Positions 23,901 to 35,915 of a stretch of 64,000 bases of DNA are shown here, piece by piece. Within the stretch, counting starts at the first letter, position 1. Each line of letters opens with the position of its first letter. The stretch lies in NCBI GenBank assembly GCA_028641055.1, contig CM054057.1, forward strand, positions 581,547,940 to 581,611,939, read 5' to 3'. This DNA is from Alopecurus myosuroides (lineage: Eukaryota > Streptophyta > Magnoliopsida > Poales > Poaceae). Both the position numbers and the translations under genes were made by a program. Below the pieces are notes generated by a model. That model was given only the letters and a program-made list of their open reading frames with translations. It was not told the origin of the DNA and ran no database searches.

Positions 23901-25129
23901 TGCGGGAGGGGGGATCGAACCCAAGACCTGCTGGGTGTGCGCACGGGGTTGTTACCAGTTGGGCTGCTGCGGTGTTTTTGATGGATACAGAGGCGATGCG
24001 CTTTTGAGGTGGGCTTTCGGGCTTAAGCCTGACGAAACTGCACGAAGATGCAGTTAACTGTACCGATCGGGAATCAGCGAACGACGGACGGCGACCACGG
24101 AGCGCTCGACGGCGGCTCTTCCAGAGCAAGGGGAGAAGGGAAGGGAGAGAGGGGAGGCCGAGTGGAGAGCTCACCGGGGGGGTTTCTCGCGTGGTCGCGC
24201 CGTGCTCGACGCGGATCGGAGGCCACCATCCCTGCTGCTCGTCGTAGCAGGCAGCGGCACCGGCGGGAAGACGACCTCGGCGGGGCCAGTACGGGGCAGC
24301 TCCGGCCTTGATCTCCGGCGAGGAGGAAGACGGGAGTGGGGCCTTTCCATTCCCGGCGAGAGGGAGGGCCGAGGGTGCCCGTGGTGGCAGCTCCATGCCC
24401 TCAAAGGGGCGGCCATGTAGGCACCTTCAAGGTTCAGAGAAACGAAAACAGAGGAGGGAGGGAGGAAGAAGAAGGTGGCGGCTAGGAGGAGGAGAGGGAG
24501 GAGGGCAGGTAGGGTTAGGGTTAGGGTTAGGGGGGAGAGGGAGGAGGCTTTAAGGGAGGAAGGGAGCAGGTGGAGGGGGACCAATGGTGACAGCGACCTC
24601 CCCCTCCCGTCTGTCCGTACGAGGAAGAAAGGGGGGGGGGTTGGGCCTTGGTGGGGATTGGTAGGTGGGCTGGATATTGGGCCTGGTTGCCTCCCCCTTT
24701 GGTTTTTTTTGGTTTTTTTTTGTAGGAAAGAATAAGAGAGGAAAAGAAAGAGGTGTTAGGGGTTTCATTTTTTTTATGAATTAATTTTTATTGAATCACA
24801 AAACAGTGAGGTTAATGGTTTGTGAACTTTATTTTTCAAAAAAATTCAAATTGCCAATTGCTTTGAATTTGTCATTGGAATTTCAAATAGGGTTTTAATA
24901 AAGAATAGTTTTTGAAATACCCAAGCAAAATTAATTCCAATCAACTTATATTGAAAAACAATTTGAGTTTGAAAAACACAGTGCATTGTTTGAAATTTTT
25001 TAAATGGATTTGAATTTTTGTCTTGTTTTTGAATTGGTTTGCAAACAAGATGCAGATGATGCATGTGATGCAATGCCAAAAGAAAAACAACCAACGTTCT
25101 ATCTTAGGGAAAACACCCCAGGTGTTACA
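20998..25129 (-). repeat. Family-C LTR (copy C1)
   Basis: 4132 bp; on the minus strand it runs from TGTAACACCTGGGG to GGGAGTCACA. Sense is minus, as shown by the primer sites of the other C copies. It contains, in sense order, a GC-rich part with a tRNA-like module, an AT-rich part with ~159-bp quasi-repeats (motif at 23053 and 23212), and a conserved tail. No matching 5-bp duplication: GTCAA on the left, GTTTG on the right. One base (G25130) that fits the C internal domain follows, then a family-B LTR, so the right junction is a rearrangement rather than an insertion end. Confidence 0.85.
23880..23966 (-). promoter_or_regulatory. tRNA-like Pol III module in C1 LTR
   Basis: On the minus strand: A-box-like CAGCCCAACTGG (23966-23955), 33 nt, B box GGTTCGATCCC (23921-23911), then a T4 run (23883-23880) 27 nt downstream. 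The spacing fits an intronless tRNA gene. Cloverleaf pairing is poor. The MYB-like CAGTTAACTG lies upstream at 24051-24060. Confidence 0.55.
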
Positions 25130-28086
25130 GTTTGTCGCACCCGGACTTCTAGAGGATACTCACAGTCCGCTAAACAGTAGAAAAAATGGCTTACGGGGCA
25201 TACCGGCACCCGCATCTCAATATGAGCAGGCCAACACGTAAAGGTGTGACAACCATTCTCTACTATCCATCGTCTGCGTAAACCATCCCATAGAAATCCG
25301 ACTACTTCCATTGACGTACTTCATAACATACACACATGGTACGTCAACGGCATTTGAACAAGTGATATCACAACATATCTCTAAGACACAAAAGATTGAA
25401 ATAAGTTGCAAATAGCTCTCACTAGAGCACAGATAGCAAATACAATCATCCAGAGGACACATGTCCCAACAATTCATCATTACATCACAGCGGAAGCATC
25501 CAAAGTGTCTGAGTACAGACAAGATCCAAATAGGCCTAAGAGGCCGGAAACGAAAAGATGGAGCCCATCCACGATGTATCGGATCCTGCCCGGGTCCACT
25601 ATCTACTCGTCAGCAGCCTCGTCATACTCCACGTAGTAGCCACCATGGGGATCCTCGGAAACGTAGTCTGCGGAAACCACAGCCCCAAAGGGGTCAGTAC
25701 AGACAAGTACTGGAAAGCAAGACTCACAAGATACCAAAGTGTACCCGGCAACACCAAGTACAGATGCTTTCGGTTCAACAGAAGAATAGGTGATACAAAA
25801 GTGCGGCAGCGGGCTGCCTAACCAACTATAGAGACTCGCTACAACTTCCGGCTAAAAGAGAGGGATAAGATAGTGTATCGGGACCAACTACCACTAACCT
25901 CAAACAAACCCATCCTGGATCTCGCCCCTTATCCAAAGAAGCAATCCGAGGATAACTCACACAGTTGGATTAATGATGGGTCAAGTTATTGTGTCAATAA
26001 GGTCTATTACTAGGCAAGTTATCATTAGTTAGATGTAAGTTGTCTAATCCTTGTTAGCCAGCCCTATCACCAAGTCATCCATAACCGCGGACAACACGGC
26101 TTCTCGAGAAGATTTAACCCTGCAGGGATGCACTAATTTGGTCGTACACGCAAGAATACCCCGCCAGATTGGAAATGCACTTCCACCAAGCGAGGCACTC
26201 AACACAACCCAACTCTTCTTCGCATCAAGCCCAAAGAACCCCGTGCAATTGAGCGCACGGCTAATCAAGCCCCACGAAGAAAAGGGGACCCTCATAGCAC
26301 TCTAAGAACGTGTCTCCCTAAATGCCGACTACAAAAGTTTCCACCCTGGCCTCGGGTTCGTACCTGCATATGCGTGCGGCAAATGGAAAACCCGAACTAA
26401 ATGAGGCGATTTGGACGAGATGCGAATCGAACCAAATTGAGGGGGGCGCCCATACACGCTTCCCACATGCGGTTAGCGCGCTCATCATGGATCTAGAGGA
26501 CAAAGACTTTTCCTGAGTTCGACACTAGCATGCCTCAAAACCATACCCGGCCTCCTGCCGGTGCCTTATCATCAAATTAGCATTACCTCAAACATTAACA
26601 GGTTGTTGTTTAACATCGAGCCCCCAGAACATAATAAAATATGGTAACAGAAATAACGGACAGCAGACTCGAGCATAAACAACCCTAAGCATGCTAGTAA
26701 GACACAGGCAACAAGCAATGGGGTTATAGGTGTGGAGGTGAGGCTATATCAGGGTTACAGGATAACATGTGATAGGATCGAACACAAGCAACGAATCTTA
26801 AGGCTAGCAGAATAGACAACGGAAAGTATCGATATCCAGTGTGGAAAGGACACAATGGTTCATGTGAGTGAATACTTGCCTGCAAACTCAGTAGCCTGGT
26901 ACTGGGCTAACTCCTCAGAAGTAGTGTCGTAAACCTCGTCTATCTCAGCGTCTTCGTCTATTCGAGAAGAAGCAAACAAACAACGTAGAGAGACAAACAA
27001 TCAATAACATGGCATAATGCACAATCATGGGATGGTGCATGACAATTTAATTGATGCATCAAAATAAGCTAGTTGGCATGGTAACATAATTAAATGGACC
27101 CATATGCAATTTGGATTAAATGATCTACAACTAATCATCATGTGTAAGTGGATTAGCATGATGCATGGATGAGGAAAATAATGAGAAAACAACATTAGCT
27201 TCAATTTGAAAAGGTGTTTACCAAGTTTGGGAATTTTATTTATAAAGTTATGAAATTTGGCTTCTTAAATGAGTTACACAAGCATTTGTTGTTTTCACCA
27301 ATTTTAGTTGTTCAAATTAGATAACAAAGTTCATATTTGGAAAGAACACAAAATTTTAGGTGGAATACATGTTTCATTTGTTGAAAAAGGACTTAAAATG
27401 AATTAATTATGAATTAAACAAGTTTAAACAAGATTTAAATGAATTTAATTCAATTATGAATTTATTTGAATTTTTATTTGTTCAAAACATTAAATAAAAT
27501 TCATATTTGGAAAGGTTATAATTTTTCTGGTTTGAAAACATATTTTATATGTTCAAAAGAATTTAATTTGACCAAGTTATGAATTTAGCAATTTTAAAAG
27601 ATTTAAACAAGGTTTAAATTATTTAACCAATTTTAATTATTTAAAACAGGAAACAAAGTTTATATTTGGAAAGGTGGTTCAATTTGGCATGGAAAACATA
27701 TTTTATATGTGACATTTGAATTAAATTTGAATTAGTTATGAATTTAACCAAATTTGTAATGAGTTGTTTGAATTTGAATTTTGAAAACATTTGAAATGTT
27801 CAAAACAGTAAACAAATGTTTTAAACATGTAGAGAATTAAATTTGGTACATAAAACATATTTTATATGTTGAATTTGAATTTTATTTGAGGGATCTATGA
27901 TGGTTTGAATTTCAGGGACCAAACTGTAAAAAAACAGGGACTTGGTGGTAAAAGAAAAACCAGAAAAAGAAAAACACCTCGCAGTGACCTAGACTAGGCC
28001 ACTGACAAGGGGGCCCTGGACACCCTGGCGCCTATGTGGCGTGCGGAGTCGCTGACAGGGGGCCCCACCTGTCAGCGCTCTTTGTG

Positions 28087-28172
28087 AAAAAGATTGGGTT
28101 TTAATCCGCGAGGGGGGGATTCGAACCCACGCCCTCGTGGGCGCGTGCGCAGCGCGCTGGCCAGCTGGGCTG
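28087..28172 (-). promoter_or_regulatory. tRNA-like Pol III module in B1 LTR
   Basis: On the minus strand: A-box-like CAGCCCAGCTGG (28172-28161), 33 nt, perfect B box GGTTCGAATCC (28127-28117), T5 terminator-like run (28091-28087) 25 nt on. The T-arm can pair at 4 of 5 positions. It lies about 1.2 kb into the LTR on the sense strand. Confidence 0.6.
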
Positions 28173-28222
28173 ATGTGCGTTTGTTGACAGAGGAGGAGGC
28201 GCGGGGGGTTTGAGGTTCAGTT

Positions 28223-28261
28223 GGTCAGTTAACTGAACATTGAAAGTTCAGTTAACTGAAC
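28223..28261. promoter_or_regulatory. Tandem palindromes with MYB-type cores in B1 LTR
   Basis: GTTCAGTTAACTGAAC (28246-28261) is a perfect 16-bp palindrome; GGTCAGTTAACTGAAC (28223-28238) is a near copy 23 bp away. Each holds two back-to-back TAACTG cores, the known plant MYB recognition core. They lie 50-90 bp upstream of the A box on the sense strand. Confidence 0.5.
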
Positions 28262-29386
28262 TGCCTGACAGCTGCAGACGGGCGCCGGCGGCGAGCTGCG
28301 CTGCGGCTGCTGCTATGCGCGGGTGGATGCGGTGGTGTGCACGCGGTTGACACGAGGGAGCAGAGAGGGGTAGAAAGAGGTGCAGGCAGTGCTCACCGAG
28401 GGGAATAGAGGAGTAGGGGGGTGCTCGGTGCTGCTGCGTGGTGGTGGTGGCCGGCGGCGGAGATGAAGATGACGGCGACGATCCACCACCTCCCGGTCCC
28501 TGGCGATGAAGCGAGGAGGGAGAAGGCAGTACGGGGGTCTGATTCCCGTGCTCAGCCCGCGCGGAGAAGCATCGTGGGCGCGGCGATCGCCGGAGTTAGG
28601 TGGCGGTGGTGCTCGGGTTCAGGTGGTGCAGAGACAGAGAGAGAGGAGCAGATAGGAAAAATGGCGACGGCGGCGCGAGGCAGATGGAGGAGGAGGGTTT
28701 AGGGCAGAGGGTGGAGCTCGGGGTGAGCTTAAAAGGAGGAGGGGGAGCGCGCGCAGCCGTCCCCTCCGCCGTACTGTCGACATGGGCAGCGGCGATGGAC
28801 GCCGTACAGGGGGACGAAGGGGTACGCCAGGTAGGGCTGGGCCTGGGGGCTGGTTTGGTGGGCTCAGCCCACTGGCCTGCCTCTCCCCTCTCTGTTTTTA
28901 TTTTATTTTGTTTTCTGAATCTCTTTTTTTTTGCATATTTGAAAAAGGAAAGAAATGAAAGGGTTTTAGTGATAGAAAAATTTGGGGATAAATTTTTATG
29001 AGTTATTTATTACAGAAGATCTACTGTGCAAACTTTGGTTTTTCAAAAATTTCAAATTGGGTTGCTGTTTGTAATTTAATTGAATTTGAGCAATGTTTTG
29101 GTATTAAATGAATTCTTGAAAGAAACAATTTAATAGTCTGAACTTTCTATTTTAATGGAAACAAATAGATGTTTTTATTTGAATATTTTTATTTGAAAAT
29201 TGTAACAGAACAAGTATGAAACAAAATTTGAAATTTGGTTTGAAAAACAAATGGAAAAACAAGGGAAAACAAATGGAAAACAAAGGAAAACAAATGCAAA
29301 GCTTATGATGACATGATGCAAAACATAAATTAACAAAAAGCAAACATTCTAAAGGTTGTTTTTCATACTTGGGATGTTACAAAACG

Positions 29387-29395
29387 CCCCCCCTT
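29387..29395 (-). other. Polypurine tract of B1
   Basis: On the minus strand AAGGGGGGG, then CGTTT and the LTR start TGTAACATCC at 29381. Follows the pol stop by about 20 bp. Same arrangement in B2 (near 40240) and B3 (53917-53928). Confidence 0.75.
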
Positions 29396-29418
29396 GAAAG
29401 AATCGCGCCCCAAGATTC

Positions 29419-31002
29419 CTACTGAGAAGAGAAAAGGTCCGGATACTTCTTGCGAAGATCCTCTTCGGTCTCCCACGTTGCCTCTTTATCGGAATGATGG
29501 GACCACTGCACTTTCAAGAACTTTGTGCTCTTGTTGCGAGTTTTGCGCTCGGTCTCATCGAGGATTCGAATAGGGTGCTCCTCATAAGAGAGATCTTCTT
29601 GCAGTTCAATGGAATCATGATCAACTGCACGATCTGGATCTTTGAAGCACCTCTTGAGCTGTGACACGTGAAACACATCGTGCACCTTGGATAGCTTTTC
29701 TGGAAGTTCAAGACGATAGGCATTTTCTGCACGCCTTGAGAGAATGTTGAAAGGACCAATGTATCTTGGTGCAAGCTTTCCTTTGACACCGAAACGATGA
29801 GTGCCTCTGAGGGGAGTTACACGGAGATATGCTTTGTCACCAGGTGCATAGATCATATCCCTGTGCTTGCTGTCATAGTAGCTTTTCTGACGAGATTGAG
29901 CAATCTTGAGATTGTCACGAATGATGCGAACTTTCTCTTCGGCTTCCTTAACAATGTCAGGGCTTAAGAGTGAACGTTCACCGGCTCCAGACCAATTGAT
30001 TGGACTCCTGCATATGCGGCCATAGAGAGCTTCAAATGGTGCCATGCCTAGGCTTGCCTGGAAGCTGTTGTTGTAGGAGAATTCAGCATATGGAAGACAT
30101 TCCTCCCATTTCATGCCAAAAGAGAGACAACATGCTCGGAGCATATCCTCGAGAATCTGATTGACTCTTTCGACTTGCCCTTGAGACTGAGGATGGTAGG
30201 CTGTGCTGAACAGAAGTTTGGTGCCCAATGCTTCTTGAAAGCTTTTCCAGAAATGAGAAGTGAATATGCTTCCACGGTCTGAGCTTCTTTCCAATGGAAC
30301 ACCATGAAGAGGAACAATCTTTGCTGTGTAGAGCTCTGCTAACTGACTAGCTGAGATTGTTTCTTTGACAGGAAAGAAGTGAGCTACTTTAGTGAGTCGA
30401 TCAATGACAACGAAGATTGCATCGTTGCCCTTCTTGGACTTTGGAAAACCAGTGATGAAGTCCATTTCGATCATGTCCCACTTCCACTCAGGGATTTTCA
30501 GAGGTTGGAGAAGACCGGCTGTTTTCTGATGAACTGCCTTAACAGGTTGACAAACGTCGCATTCAGAAACGTATTGAGCAATTTCACGTTTCATGCCAGG
30601 CCACCAATACAGCGTCTTGAGATCCTGGTACATCTTTGTACTTCCAGGGTGTATGGAGAGAGGAGTTTCATGAGCCTCCTTGAGAATGACATCTTTGAGA
30701 CTTTGAACTTGAGGAACTGCAATGCGTCCTTCGAAGAACACAGTTCCCTTGTCATCAATTGAGAAGGACTTAAATTTCTCCTTGCCTTCTTTGATGTGTT
30801 CTACCCTCTTCTTTATTTCAGCATCACGAAGTTGTTCAGAACGAATCTTGTCCTCGAGAGTTGGACTGGCTGTCAAGTTCGCAAGATAGCCTTGAGGAAC
30901 AAGACCAAGGTTCAGCTTCTGGAATTCTTCATGAAGAGGAGGTTGGCTTTCCATGATCATGAGATTATTGCAATACGACTTGCGACTGAGAGCATCGGGC
31001 AT
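29419..31002 (-). pseudogene. B1 integrase with chromodomain (3' part of broken pol)
   Basis: 527 codons from an internal ATG, end of pol. Integrase inserts element cDNA into chromatin. Zinc-binding HHCC: H111, H118, C148, C151. Core D-D-E: Asp181 (EMDF), Asp242 (SSDRGS), Glu278 (QVERVNQ). A GPF/Y-like region (RYIGPFNIL, about 413-421) and C-terminal chromodomain (about 475-525, FLKVQW ... ATWETEEDLRKKYPDLF) follow; chromodomains guide insertion to particular chromatin marks. This part is fully open, ending TAG next to the polypurine tract. It is out of frame with the RT part because of a missing A in the run near 31030 (compare GTAAGAAATGG in B2 near 41875). In the intact gene it would be one polyprotein. 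Confidence 0.9.
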
Positions 31003-32102
31003 AACATTAGCCTTGCCTGGAGTGTAAGAATGGTAAGATCAAAGTCTTTAATCTTCTCAGTCCATCTCCTTTGCCTGAGGTTTAGATCTGGTTGAGTGAA
31101 GATGTATTTCAGACTCTTATGAACGGAAAAGATTTCAGTGCGATTACCCAACAAGTATTGTCTCCATTTCTTGAGGGCAAACACAACTGCTGCAAGTTCA
31201 AGGTCATGAGTGGGATAATTGAGCTCATGTGCGTTCAACTGACGTGAAGCATAAGCCACAACTTGACGTTCTTGCATAAGAACTGCACCTAGACCTTGGA
31301 GGGAAGCATCACAGAATATCTGGAAAGGTTTGGAAGGATCTGGGCCAACCAGAACTGGTGTAGAAGTGAGTTTAGTCTTCAGGAGATTGAAACTTTCATC
31401 ACATTGTGGAGACCAAACGAACTTCTTGTCCTTCTTTGTGAGGTCAGTGAGAGGTTTGGCAATCTTGGAAAAGTTTTGGACGAAACGACGGCAATAGCTA
31501 GCGAAGCCAAGAAAACTTCTTACTTGCTTCACCGTCTTTGGAGGTTTCCAATCAACAATTGCTTTAACCTTTTCTGGATCAATGGCTATGCCCTTGGCTG
31601 AGATGACATGACCAAGGTAAGCAACTTCTGAAATCCAGAACTCACATTTGGAGAACTTGGCATATAGACGATGCTCGCGAAGCTTCATGAGAGTGAGACG
31701 AAGATGTTCTTCATGCTCTTCCTCGGATTTTGAGTAGACAAGAATGTCATCAAGATATACCACAACGAACTTGTCGAGGTATTCATGGAAGACAAAATTC
31801 ATGAGTCGAGAGAATGTCGCCGGTGCATTGGTGAGACCAAAGGACATGACGGTGAATTCATATAGACCGTAGCGAGTGGTGAAGGCTGTCTTTGGAATAT
31901 CCTCTTTTCTGATCTTTATTTGATGGTAACCCATTCTTAAGTCCAACTTGGAGAATATTGAGGCTCTAGCAAGTTGATCAAAAAGATCATCGATACGAGG
32001 AATTGGATACTTGTTTTTGATGGTTTTCTCGTTTAGAGGACGATAGTCAACAACGAGTCTCTGTGATCCTTCTTCGCAACGAACAGAGTTGGGCAACCCC
32101 AA
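30957..32102 (-). pseudogene. B1 reverse transcriptase and RNase H (middle of broken pol)
   Basis: 381 codons. [16 protein letters not shown] (16-29), [10 protein letters not shown] (54-63), [11 protein letters not shown], active site YLDD at 116-119. RNase H: Asp265 (FCDASLQG), Glu302; the third acidic residue, Asp in B2 (EIFSDHKS), is Val327 here, probably disabling RNase H. The first 15 codons are out-of-frame sequence before a 4-bp deletion near 32062-32064 (B2 has CTTTGTGTGATCC, B1 CTGTGATCC). The last ~30 residues are also out of frame after the deletion near 31030. The enzyme copies element RNA into DNA. Confidence 0.9.
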
Positions 32103-33805
32103 GCCGAGGAACTAGGTTGAATGTAACCTTTTTCCATGTACATATCAATTTGTTCCTTCAACAACTTCAGCTCGAGAGTTCCTATCTTGTAAGGATGCTT
32201 AGAGATTGGAGCAGTACCTGGTTCAAGCTCGATCACGAACTCAACTGCTCTGTCCGGAGGCATCCCTGGCAACTCTTCTGGAAAGACGTCAGGGAATTCG
32301 CAAACCACCGGAACATTTTCAAGTGAAGGTAGAGGTTTTGCATCGAGGTTGCACAGCTGAATGGAACTTGATTCATTTGGAGAATAGATTATCTGGCCAG
32401 AAGGGTGGAACAGAGTTATTGACTTTTGAGCACAGTCAATCCTTGCTTTATTAGCTTTCAGCCAATCCATACCAAGAATGACATCAATGTCAGAACTTCC
32501 CAGCAACATGAGAGAAGCAAGGAATATGTGACCTCCAATTAGGATTTGATTGTCCTTACTTATCTTGGAAGTCAACATTTGAGATCCCGGGGAGTGAACA
32601 GTGATTTGATTTCTTAGTGGAACCACAATTAAGTTGTTTGTTGTGGCAAAGGTTTTTGACACAAAAGAATGCGATGCTCCGGTATCAAACAACACTTTAG
32701 CTGGAAAGGAGTTTACGGGTAATATACCGAGAACGACGTCAGGAGCTTCCTCAGCTTTGTCGATCTTGACATGATTCACCCTTGCGGTCCTCCCGACAGG
32801 CCTGTTGTTGGAGTTGAAGGCCTTAGGCGGGGGAGCGCGCACCATTGCCTGGTTTGTGTTAGGACGAGGTGGTGGTGGGGGTAGCTGCCTCTGCGTGCAC
32901 TTGTCAGCGTAGTGTCCCGTCTGCTTGCACTTGTAGCAAGTGACGACACGAGGAGGCCCTGGCCTTGGCTGCCCCATTGAAGCCCTCTGATCATGCATCT
33001 GAGCAGGGTTGGGTGGGCGAGGAGCGAAGCCTGGAGAAGCTTGGGCGTATGGAGCCCGAGTGACAGCACCATTTGGCACCCAGATGCGGCGCTTCTGCGG
33101 AGGGGTGGTCATGTTGGAGGAGGAACCACCCTCACGCGAGTGCTTGCGAGACTCCTCGAACGTCTTGCGCCCATTTTCCTCATTGAGCGCGGTGTTAACG
33201 AGATCCTCGAAGCTGTTGGCCTTGATGTTAGTGAGGGCATACTTGAGTTCCGGGTTAAAACCTCTGCGGAACCTTGCCATCTTCTTAGCTTCAGTGGACA
33301 CCTCATCACCAGCGTAACAAGCGAGGCGGTTGAACTCACTCTGGTACCCGATGACGTCCAACTTGCCCTGCTTGAGTGAGCAAAACTCTTCACGCATCCT
33401 TTCCATGAGACCATCTGGAATGTGGTGCTTCAGGAAGGCTTCCTTGAAACAATTCCACGTGACTGGTATCCCAGTTCTCATGGCCTGGAAGTTCTCCCAC
33501 CAAGTTGCTGCCTGGCCCTTCAGCAGATAGGAGGCATACTTGACTTTGTCTTCATCAGCAACGTGAGCAATCTCCAGAGCCTTAGCTATCTCACGGATCC
33601 AGTAATCAGCGTCCAGAGGCTCGCGTGTGGCCACGAAAGCTCTCGGACCCAGACTGAGGAACTCCTTGATGCTGACTCGTGGAGCCGTCTGGTTGTTGTG
33701 CTGATTAGTCTGAAACTGGGCCATCTGCGCCATGACTTGGGTCATCTGAGTCAACAGCTCCGCGATTGGCGGTGGCTCAGGCGCGTTGTTCCTTGTTGGC
33801 GGCAT
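32033..33805 (-). pseudogene. B1 gag, zinc knuckle, protease and start of RT
   Basis: Starts at ATG 33805-33803, well supported by Pro-rich start and the canonical gag that follows. Gag capsid domain about 45-215 (RAFVATREPLDADYWI, TWWENFQAM). CCHC zinc knuckle C290-x2-C293-x4-H298-x4-C303. Protease with LFDTGASHSFVS, catalytic Asp374, and ILGMDWL further on. The linker to RT contains HPYKIG and [22 protein letters not shown]. The frame is lost at the 4-bp deletion, so the last ~9 residues are out of frame. The gag domain alone is intact and could be made. Confidence 0.9.
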
Positions 33806-34014
33806 CCTGAATGGAAATGCATTTTAGCACAACAACAGAAAAGGATAGACTTGGAAACCGCAAGAGAGATTATTCCGACGCATGAATAGATAACCAACAG
33901 GTACATCATCACATGTTCAAATACATCAGAATATCCAACACACCATAAATGGTTCGAATGCCAAAGCATAACTAAACATAGCTAAGAATGGATACATCGG
34001 TACTCCCATGCTCA

Positions 34015-34983
34015 TCACGCAGGACGGCGGCTAGGAGTACGGCGAGAGGTATGGTGAGGAGCACACCCACGAAAGTAGGTATAACGACGATCCACATAGA
34101 TCTGACGTGGTCTGAGAGCGACTCTAGGTGTGGTGAAGTACATAGCGTCGACTCCCTGTGCTCCAAAGCGTGGAATCCCAGTGTAACCAGCACCAAGGTT
34201 AAGGAGTGGACCTCTGATCGGCTCGTAACCTCCAGCATCTGGCAGACGACGCCCAACTGGCTGATCGAAACGTGCAAAGCGCTCGTCTCCAACAAAGTCT
34301 GTGGTGTAAGTCGCCAGACGAGTCAAAGCAAGGTAAAGCTGCTCTCTGACTGAAGCCAACTCCTGAGATAGTGTGCGGGCAACTGCATCACTGTGCCTCA
34401 CAAACTGAGTGGTGGTGTGCAGCCTGGAGATATCATGCTCATAAACATCCAAGTTGTCGTAGAGAGTGAAGTGAGCTCCCTCCGAAGTGATGTAACCACG
34501 GGGGATGTGGCGATAGATAGAATCGTCAAATCCCCAGTAGTCAGCACGAAGGACGGTGAGACTCACATAAGCTGCCTGCTGCACAGCCATATCCATTGTC
34601 GAACCCACTGCCTCGTAGTGGTGAACTACGCTCATGGCATCATCTGATAGAATGTAGACGATAGCCTGGTAGTAGGTCTGGTCAAACTCTCGCTGCTGCT
34701 CGTAGACCTGGTACTCTGGTGCCCAACGGAACCCCAGAAAAGTGACCATGTCTCTCAGCATCTCCGGATAACCGGCAGTGCTCTCGCAACGAGTCATACG
34801 AACCACCTGCGGGTAGAACCTGAGATCTATCTGCAGATGATCGGGGAAGCTTTGATTAGACGCCGGTAGAAGAACTGAAGTGGCAAGCAACAACAAGGTT
34901 TCAATGGACGAAAAGTATGTTGAGAAGAACAGGATATCGAAGCAACATCGGGAAACACGAGACCAAACACTCCTGAGGTACTA
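34015..34983 (-). CDS. Extra reading frame upstream of gag in B1 (unknown function)
   Basis: Same strand as gag, between primer site and gag. It is open from the stop at 34983-34981 to the TGA region at 34015. No ATG at the start; the first is about 34797 (MTRCESTAGYPEML), giving about 260 residues. A good acceptor-like tract (TTGCTTGCCACTTCAG, 34888-34873 on minus) suggests it may be the 3' exon of a spliced leader. Features: YEQQREFDQTYYQAIVYI, helical AVQQAAYVSLTVLRADYWGF, long central helix TLSQELASVREQLYLALTRL, Arg-rich C-terminus. No retroviral motif and no family I can name, although similar unknown proteins occur near Gypsy elements in grasses (from memory, unverified). A 293-codon run with no stop in a decaying element suggests past selection. 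Confidence 0.5.
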
Positions 34984-35352
34984 CGGACCATCCGGGCTTC
35001 TAAAGGATCAATATCTACTGCTTAAGGAATAGAGGATCTGCTTCCGGGGCTTACACGCCTCCGTTCTCAATCGTGAGTAGGAAACATGATAAATCATGTC
35101 ACAACCACCTCCATTCCTATGGTCTAGTAGATATAACTATCCTAGAGAAACCAGGATACGTAAAATCCTAACTTGAAAGTTTAGATGAGAAGAGAAAACA
35201 ACGTTGCACTTCCTTACCAGAAAAGGGAGGGTGGGTGGGGAAAGAAATAAAAGAACAGAATTCCTACTCTCACGTTTCATTTTTCCTATATAGCTACAAA
35301 ATAGTTTCTAGACTCAACTGCGACCAGTAAAAGGGATCCTACAGGCAGACAG
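34984..35352 (-). other. Leader of B1 between primer site and extra frame
   Basis: About 370 bp without a coding signal. Contains purine/pyrimidine-rich stretches and a sequence near 35330-35352 (GGATCCTACAGGC ... AGGCTCTGA on plus) that also occurs in the C leaders just before the primer site. Confidence 0.5.
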
Positions 35353-35364
35353 GCTCTGATACCA
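35353..35364 (-). other. Primer-binding site of B1, tRNA-Met type
   Basis: On the minus strand TGGTATCAGAGC, complementary to the 3' end of initiator tRNA-Met, 2 nt after the LTR end (GGGTGCGACA AA). Confidence 0.9.
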
Positions 35365-35366
35365 TT

Positions 35367-35908
35367 TGTCGCACCCGGAATTCTAGAGGATACTCACAGT
35401 CTGCTAAACAGTAGAACAAATGGCTTACGGGGCATACCGGCACCCGCATCTCAATATGAGCAGGCCAACACGTAAAGGTGTGACAACCATTCTCTACTAT
35501 CCATCGTCTGCGTAAACCATCCCATAGAAATCCGACTAGTTCCATTGACGTACTTCATAACATACACACATGGTACGTCAACGACATTTGAACAAGTGAT
35601 ATCACAACATATCTCTAAGACACAAAAGATTGAAATAAGTTGCAAATAGCTCTCACTAGAGCAGAGATAGCAAATACAATCATCCAGAGGAGACATGTCC
35701 CAACAATTCATCATTACATCACAGCGGAAGCATCCAAAGTGTCTGAGTACAGACAAGATCCAAATAGGCCTAAGAGGCCGGAAACGAAAAGACGGAGCCC
35801 ATCCACGATGTCTCGGATCCTTCCCGGGTCCGCTATCTACTCGTCAGCAGCCTCGTCATACTCCACGTAGTAGCCACCATGGGGATCCTCGGAAACGTAG
35901 TCTGCGGA
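35367..35908 (-). repeat. Partial family-B LTR (last ~540 bp) between B1 and the full LTR
   Basis: Sense end of an LTR, complete at the primer-site end (35367) but cut at 35908 inside TCCGCAGACTACG. There it joins TGGTATC of a second primer site, which is preceded by a full LTR. The 2-bp overlap GA at the joint suggests a microhomology-mediated switch. Confidence 0.85.
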
Positions 35909-35915
35909 TACCATT

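Larger units (their letters stand above)
25133..29381 (-). repeat. 3' LTR of B1 (4.2 kb)
   Basis: 4249 bp; in sense from TGTAACATCCCAAGTATG (29381) to GGGTGCGACA (25133). Sense order: AT-rich head, GC-rich promoter-like region (about 28900-28100) with MYB-like palindromes and a tRNA-like module, AT-rich quasi-repeats (27900-27100), then a conserved tail with splice-site-bounded coding-like segments. Most of the tail is shared with family C LTRs. Confidence 0.9.
25133..35364 (-). mobile_element. Chromovirus B1 (Gypsy, Tekay/Del-like), damaged copy
   Basis: Minus-strand element: primer site 35364-35353, extra reading frame 34983-34015, gag-pol 33805-29419, polypurine tract near 29395-29387, 3' LTR 29381-25133. 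The 5' LTR is the compound structure 35367-40231. The C-terminal chromodomain, tRNA-Met primer and ~4-kb LTRs fit the Tekay/Del lineage of chromoviruses. gag-pol carries a 4-bp and a 1-bp deletion, so it is inactive, but otherwise well preserved. It is the most complete family-B copy here. Confidence 0.9.

Noticed and set aside
24510..24533. Run of TTAGGG units inside the C1 LTR
   Set aside because: Only about four units, of vertebrate rather than plant (TTTAGGG) type, inside a GC-rich LTR region with many GGG/TAGGG variants. Treated as simple-sequence drift, not a telomere trace.
20998..25129. C1 as a clean solo LTR
   Set aside because: Left and right 5-bp flanks differ (GTCAA, GTTTG), and the right side runs into a B LTR after one internal base. 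It is a rearranged remnant.
28421..29001. Plus-strand GC-rich open frames in B and C LTRs (also 24048-24735, 39153-39855, 47230-48008, 51915-52691, 60048-61072)
   Set aside because: Low-complexity Gly/Arg/Trp composition, antisense to the element, not conserved between LTR copies. Artefacts of high GC.
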